Shown: piece by piece, positions 62,501-64,000 of the stretch
How the letters are laid out: every line of letters starts with the position of its first letter
How positions within the stretch are numbered: the first letter of the stretch is position 1
Assembly (NCBI GenBank): GCA_963680875.1
Contig: OY804583.1
Location: 37,693,982 to 37,757,981, forward strand
DNA from: Bathymodiolus brooksi
Lineage: Eukaryota; Mollusca; Bivalvia; Mytilida; Modiolidae
Length of the DNA stretch: 64,000 nt
Direction: 5' to 3'
Program-made: the position numbers and the translations under genes
Notes under the pieces: generated by a model
What the model saw: only the letters and a program-made list of their open reading frames with translations
Told to the model about the DNA's origin: nothing
Databases searched by the model: none

Positions 62501-63700
62501 CCTAAAGCACCCCTCTTAGTGAAACACTGCGTTCATAGAAGTGCTTCCCACATGTGACTTCAATAAAAAGTGGCTGGGTTTAACTAGTTTTATTGACCTA
62601 AAGCTCCCCTCTTAGTGAAACACTGCGTTCATAGAAGTGCTTCCCACATGTGACTTCAATAAAAAGTGGCTGGGTTTAACTAGTTTTATTGACCTAAAAC
62701 TCCCCTCTAGGTGAAACACTGCATTCATAGAAGTGCTTCCCACATGTGACTTCAATAAAAAGTGCCTGGGTTTAACTAGTTTTATTGACCTAAAGCTCCC
62801 CTCTTAGTGAAACACTGCGTTCATAGAAGTGCTTCCCACATGTGACTTCATTAAAAAGTGGCTGGGTTTAACTAGTTTTATTGACCTAAAGCTCCCCTCT
62901 AGGTGAAACACTGCGTTCATAGAAGTGCTTCCCACATGTGACTTCAATAAAAAGTGGCTGGGTTTAACTAGTTTTATTGACCTAAAGCTCCCCTCTTATT
63001 GAAACACTGCATTCATAGAAGTGCTTCCCACATGTGACTTCAATAAAAGGTGGCTGGGTTTAACTAGTTTTATTGACCTAAAAGCTCCCCTCTAGGTGAA
63101 ACACTGCATTCATAGAAGTGCTTCCCACATGTGACTTCAATAAAAAGTGGCTGGGTTTAACTAGTTTTATTGACCTAAAGCACCCCTCTTAGTGAAACAC
63201 TGCGTTCATAGAAGTGCTTCCCACATGTGACTTCAATAAAAAGTAGCTGGGTTTAACTAGTTTTATTGACCTAAAGCTCCCCTCTTAGTGAAACACTGCA
63301 TTCATAGAAGTGCTTCCCACATGTGACTTCAATAAAAAGTGGCTGGGTTTAACTAGTTTTATTAGCCTAAAGCTCCCCTCTTAGTGAAACACTGCGTTCA
63401 TAGATGTGCTTCCCACATGTGACTTCAATAAAAAGTGGCTGGGTTTAACTAGTTTTATTGACCTAAAGCTGCCCTCTTAGTGAAACACTTCGTTCATAGA
63501 AGTGCTTCCCACATGTGACTTCAATAACAAGTGGCTGGGTTTAACTAGTTTTATTGACCTAAAGCTCCCCTCTAGGTGAAGCACTGCGTTCATAGAGGTG
63601 CTTCCCACATGTGACTTCAATAAAAAGTGGCTGGGTTTAACTAGTTTTATTGACCTAAAGCTTCCCTCTTAGTCAAACACTGCGTTCATAGAAGTGCTCT
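59500..63700 (+). repeat. Block duplicated from 54.8-58.6 kb, right copy
   Basis: Right-hand partner of the preceding block, expanded by extra monomers between about 61.35 and 61.85 kb (CTGCCC, AATAACAAG, GAAGCACTG, CTTAGTCAAAC with GCTCTCCAC, and others). Private changes include GGCTGTGTTT near 59882, AACTAGTCTT near 60856, GCTTTCCAC near 62158, AAAGCCCCCC near 62410, TTTAGCTAG near 62485 and AGTAGCTGGG near 63243. Confidence 0.76.
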
Positions 63701-63918
63701 CCACATGTGACTTCAATAAAAAGTGGCTGGGTTTAACTAGTTTTATTGACAAAAAGCTCCCCTCTTAGTGAAACACTGCGTTCATAGAAGTGCTTCCCAC
63801 ATGTGACTTCAATAAAAAGTGGCTGGGTTTAACTAGTTTTATTGACCTAAAACTCCCCTCTTAGTGAAACACTGCATTCATAGAAGTGCTTCCCACATGT
63901 GACTTCAATAAAAAGTGG

Positions 63919-64000
63919 CTGGGTTTAACTAGTTTTATTGACCTAAAGCTCCACTCTTAGTGAAACACTGCATTCATAGAAGTGCTTCCCACATGTGACT
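63919..64000 (+). repeat. Partial monomer at the right edge
   Basis: The first 82 bases of a monomer with CTCCACTC and GCATTC, cut by the window end. There is no sign that the array ends here. The left edge likewise starts in a full monomer with no flanking unique sequence. Confidence 0.95.

Larger units (their letters stand above)
1..64000 (+). repeat. 96-bp tandem satellite array filling the window
   Basis: The entire window is a head-to-tail array of one monomer family. The landmark CTGGGTTTAA recurs about every 96 bases (1, 97, 193, ..., 63919), always in the same orientation. Each monomer carries the ordered landmarks AACTAGTT, TTATTGACC, CCCCTCTTAG, AAACACTG, TTCATAGAAG, CACATGTG and CAATAAAA. 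By hand count there are about 665 full monomers and a final partial one. About 85 monomers of 97 bp and about 7 of 95 bp account for the net offset of +78. The consensus is about 41% GC. In the consensus every one of the six reading frames meets a stop codon within each monomer, so the array is non-coding. No transposon insertion, inversion, unique spacer or run of N was seen, which suggests the interior of a recently homogenised array. Centromeric or pericentromeric location is an inference; species and satellite name are not recognised. Confidence 0.98.

Noticed and set aside
1..64000. CRISPR array
   Set aside because: Repeats abut directly with no unique spacers, the unit is 96 bp, and variation is shared between units in HOR order. 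No cas gene is present.
1..64000. Tandem repeat inside a large protein gene (96 bp = 32 codons)
   Set aside because: All six frames of the consensus contain a stop codon in every monomer, and the 97- and 95-bp monomers shift the frame repeatedly.
1..64000. Transposon or retroelement ends within the array
   Set aside because: Reading all lines, no departure from the monomer longer than a few bases was found, and no target-site duplications or terminal repeats other than the monomers themselves.
1..64000. Assembly artefact producing the near-identical blocks
   Set aside because: Cannot be excluded from sequence alone, but the copies carry private substitutions and different monomer losses, which argues for real duplications rather than one sequence pasted repeatedly. 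Spanning long reads would settle it.

Overview
The whole 64 kb window is one uninterrupted satellite DNA array. I see no gene, transposon, RNA gene or stretch of unique sequence. A monomer of about 96 bp (about 41% GC) is repeated head to tail in a single orientation from the first base to the last. My hand count gives about 665 complete monomers plus an 82-bp partial one at the right edge (63919-64000). Almost all length variation comes from monomer types of 97 or 95 bp. A megabase-type array with nested higher-order repeats (HORs), no coding capacity and near-identical multi-kilobase blocks points to a eukaryotic centromeric, pericentromeric or other heterochromatic locus. I do not recognise the monomer and cannot name the species.

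The array is hierarchical. Level 1 is the 96-bp monomer, in recognisable types marked by linked substitutions. Examples are a 97-bp type with a G insertion (A), a 97-bp type with an extra A (B), and types called here D, E, F, G, H, I, J, K, L and M. Level 2 is the HOR: ordered runs of 4, 6, 9, 11-13, 18, 24-28 or 30 monomers that recur in tandem with the same order of types. Level 3 is larger blocks of 5-7 kb repeated in tandem, and blocks of 1-2.3 kb repeated 17-21 kb away.

Layout: (i) 1-29217 is built from type-A/type-M HORs. 1-7111 holds 11-13-mers and their doubled 23-24-mers. 8457-21721 is a roughly 6.7-kb block present twice, each copy containing 2691-bp 28-mers. 19127-24892 is a 2883-bp 30-mer present twice. 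25181-28640 is a 1730-bp 18-mer present twice. (ii) 29218 to about 46.0 kb is a mosaic of short recent duplications (384, 576, 864, 1154, 1732 and 2883 bp). (iii) About 46.0-64 kb is dominated by an E-F-G-H-I cassette in 24-28-mer HORs. Type A is last seen at 43.4 kb, type M before 29.2 kb, and type I only after 37.8 kb, so the array has compositional domains.

Within the monomer four dyad-symmetric elements stand out: AACTAGTT, CACATGTG, a 9-bp inverted repeat spanning each monomer junction, and an 8-10-bp inverted repeat in the middle. The junction repeat puts an AATAAA hexamer on both strands. Some variant types strengthen the central dyad. These are the best candidates for function. No CENP-B box is visible.
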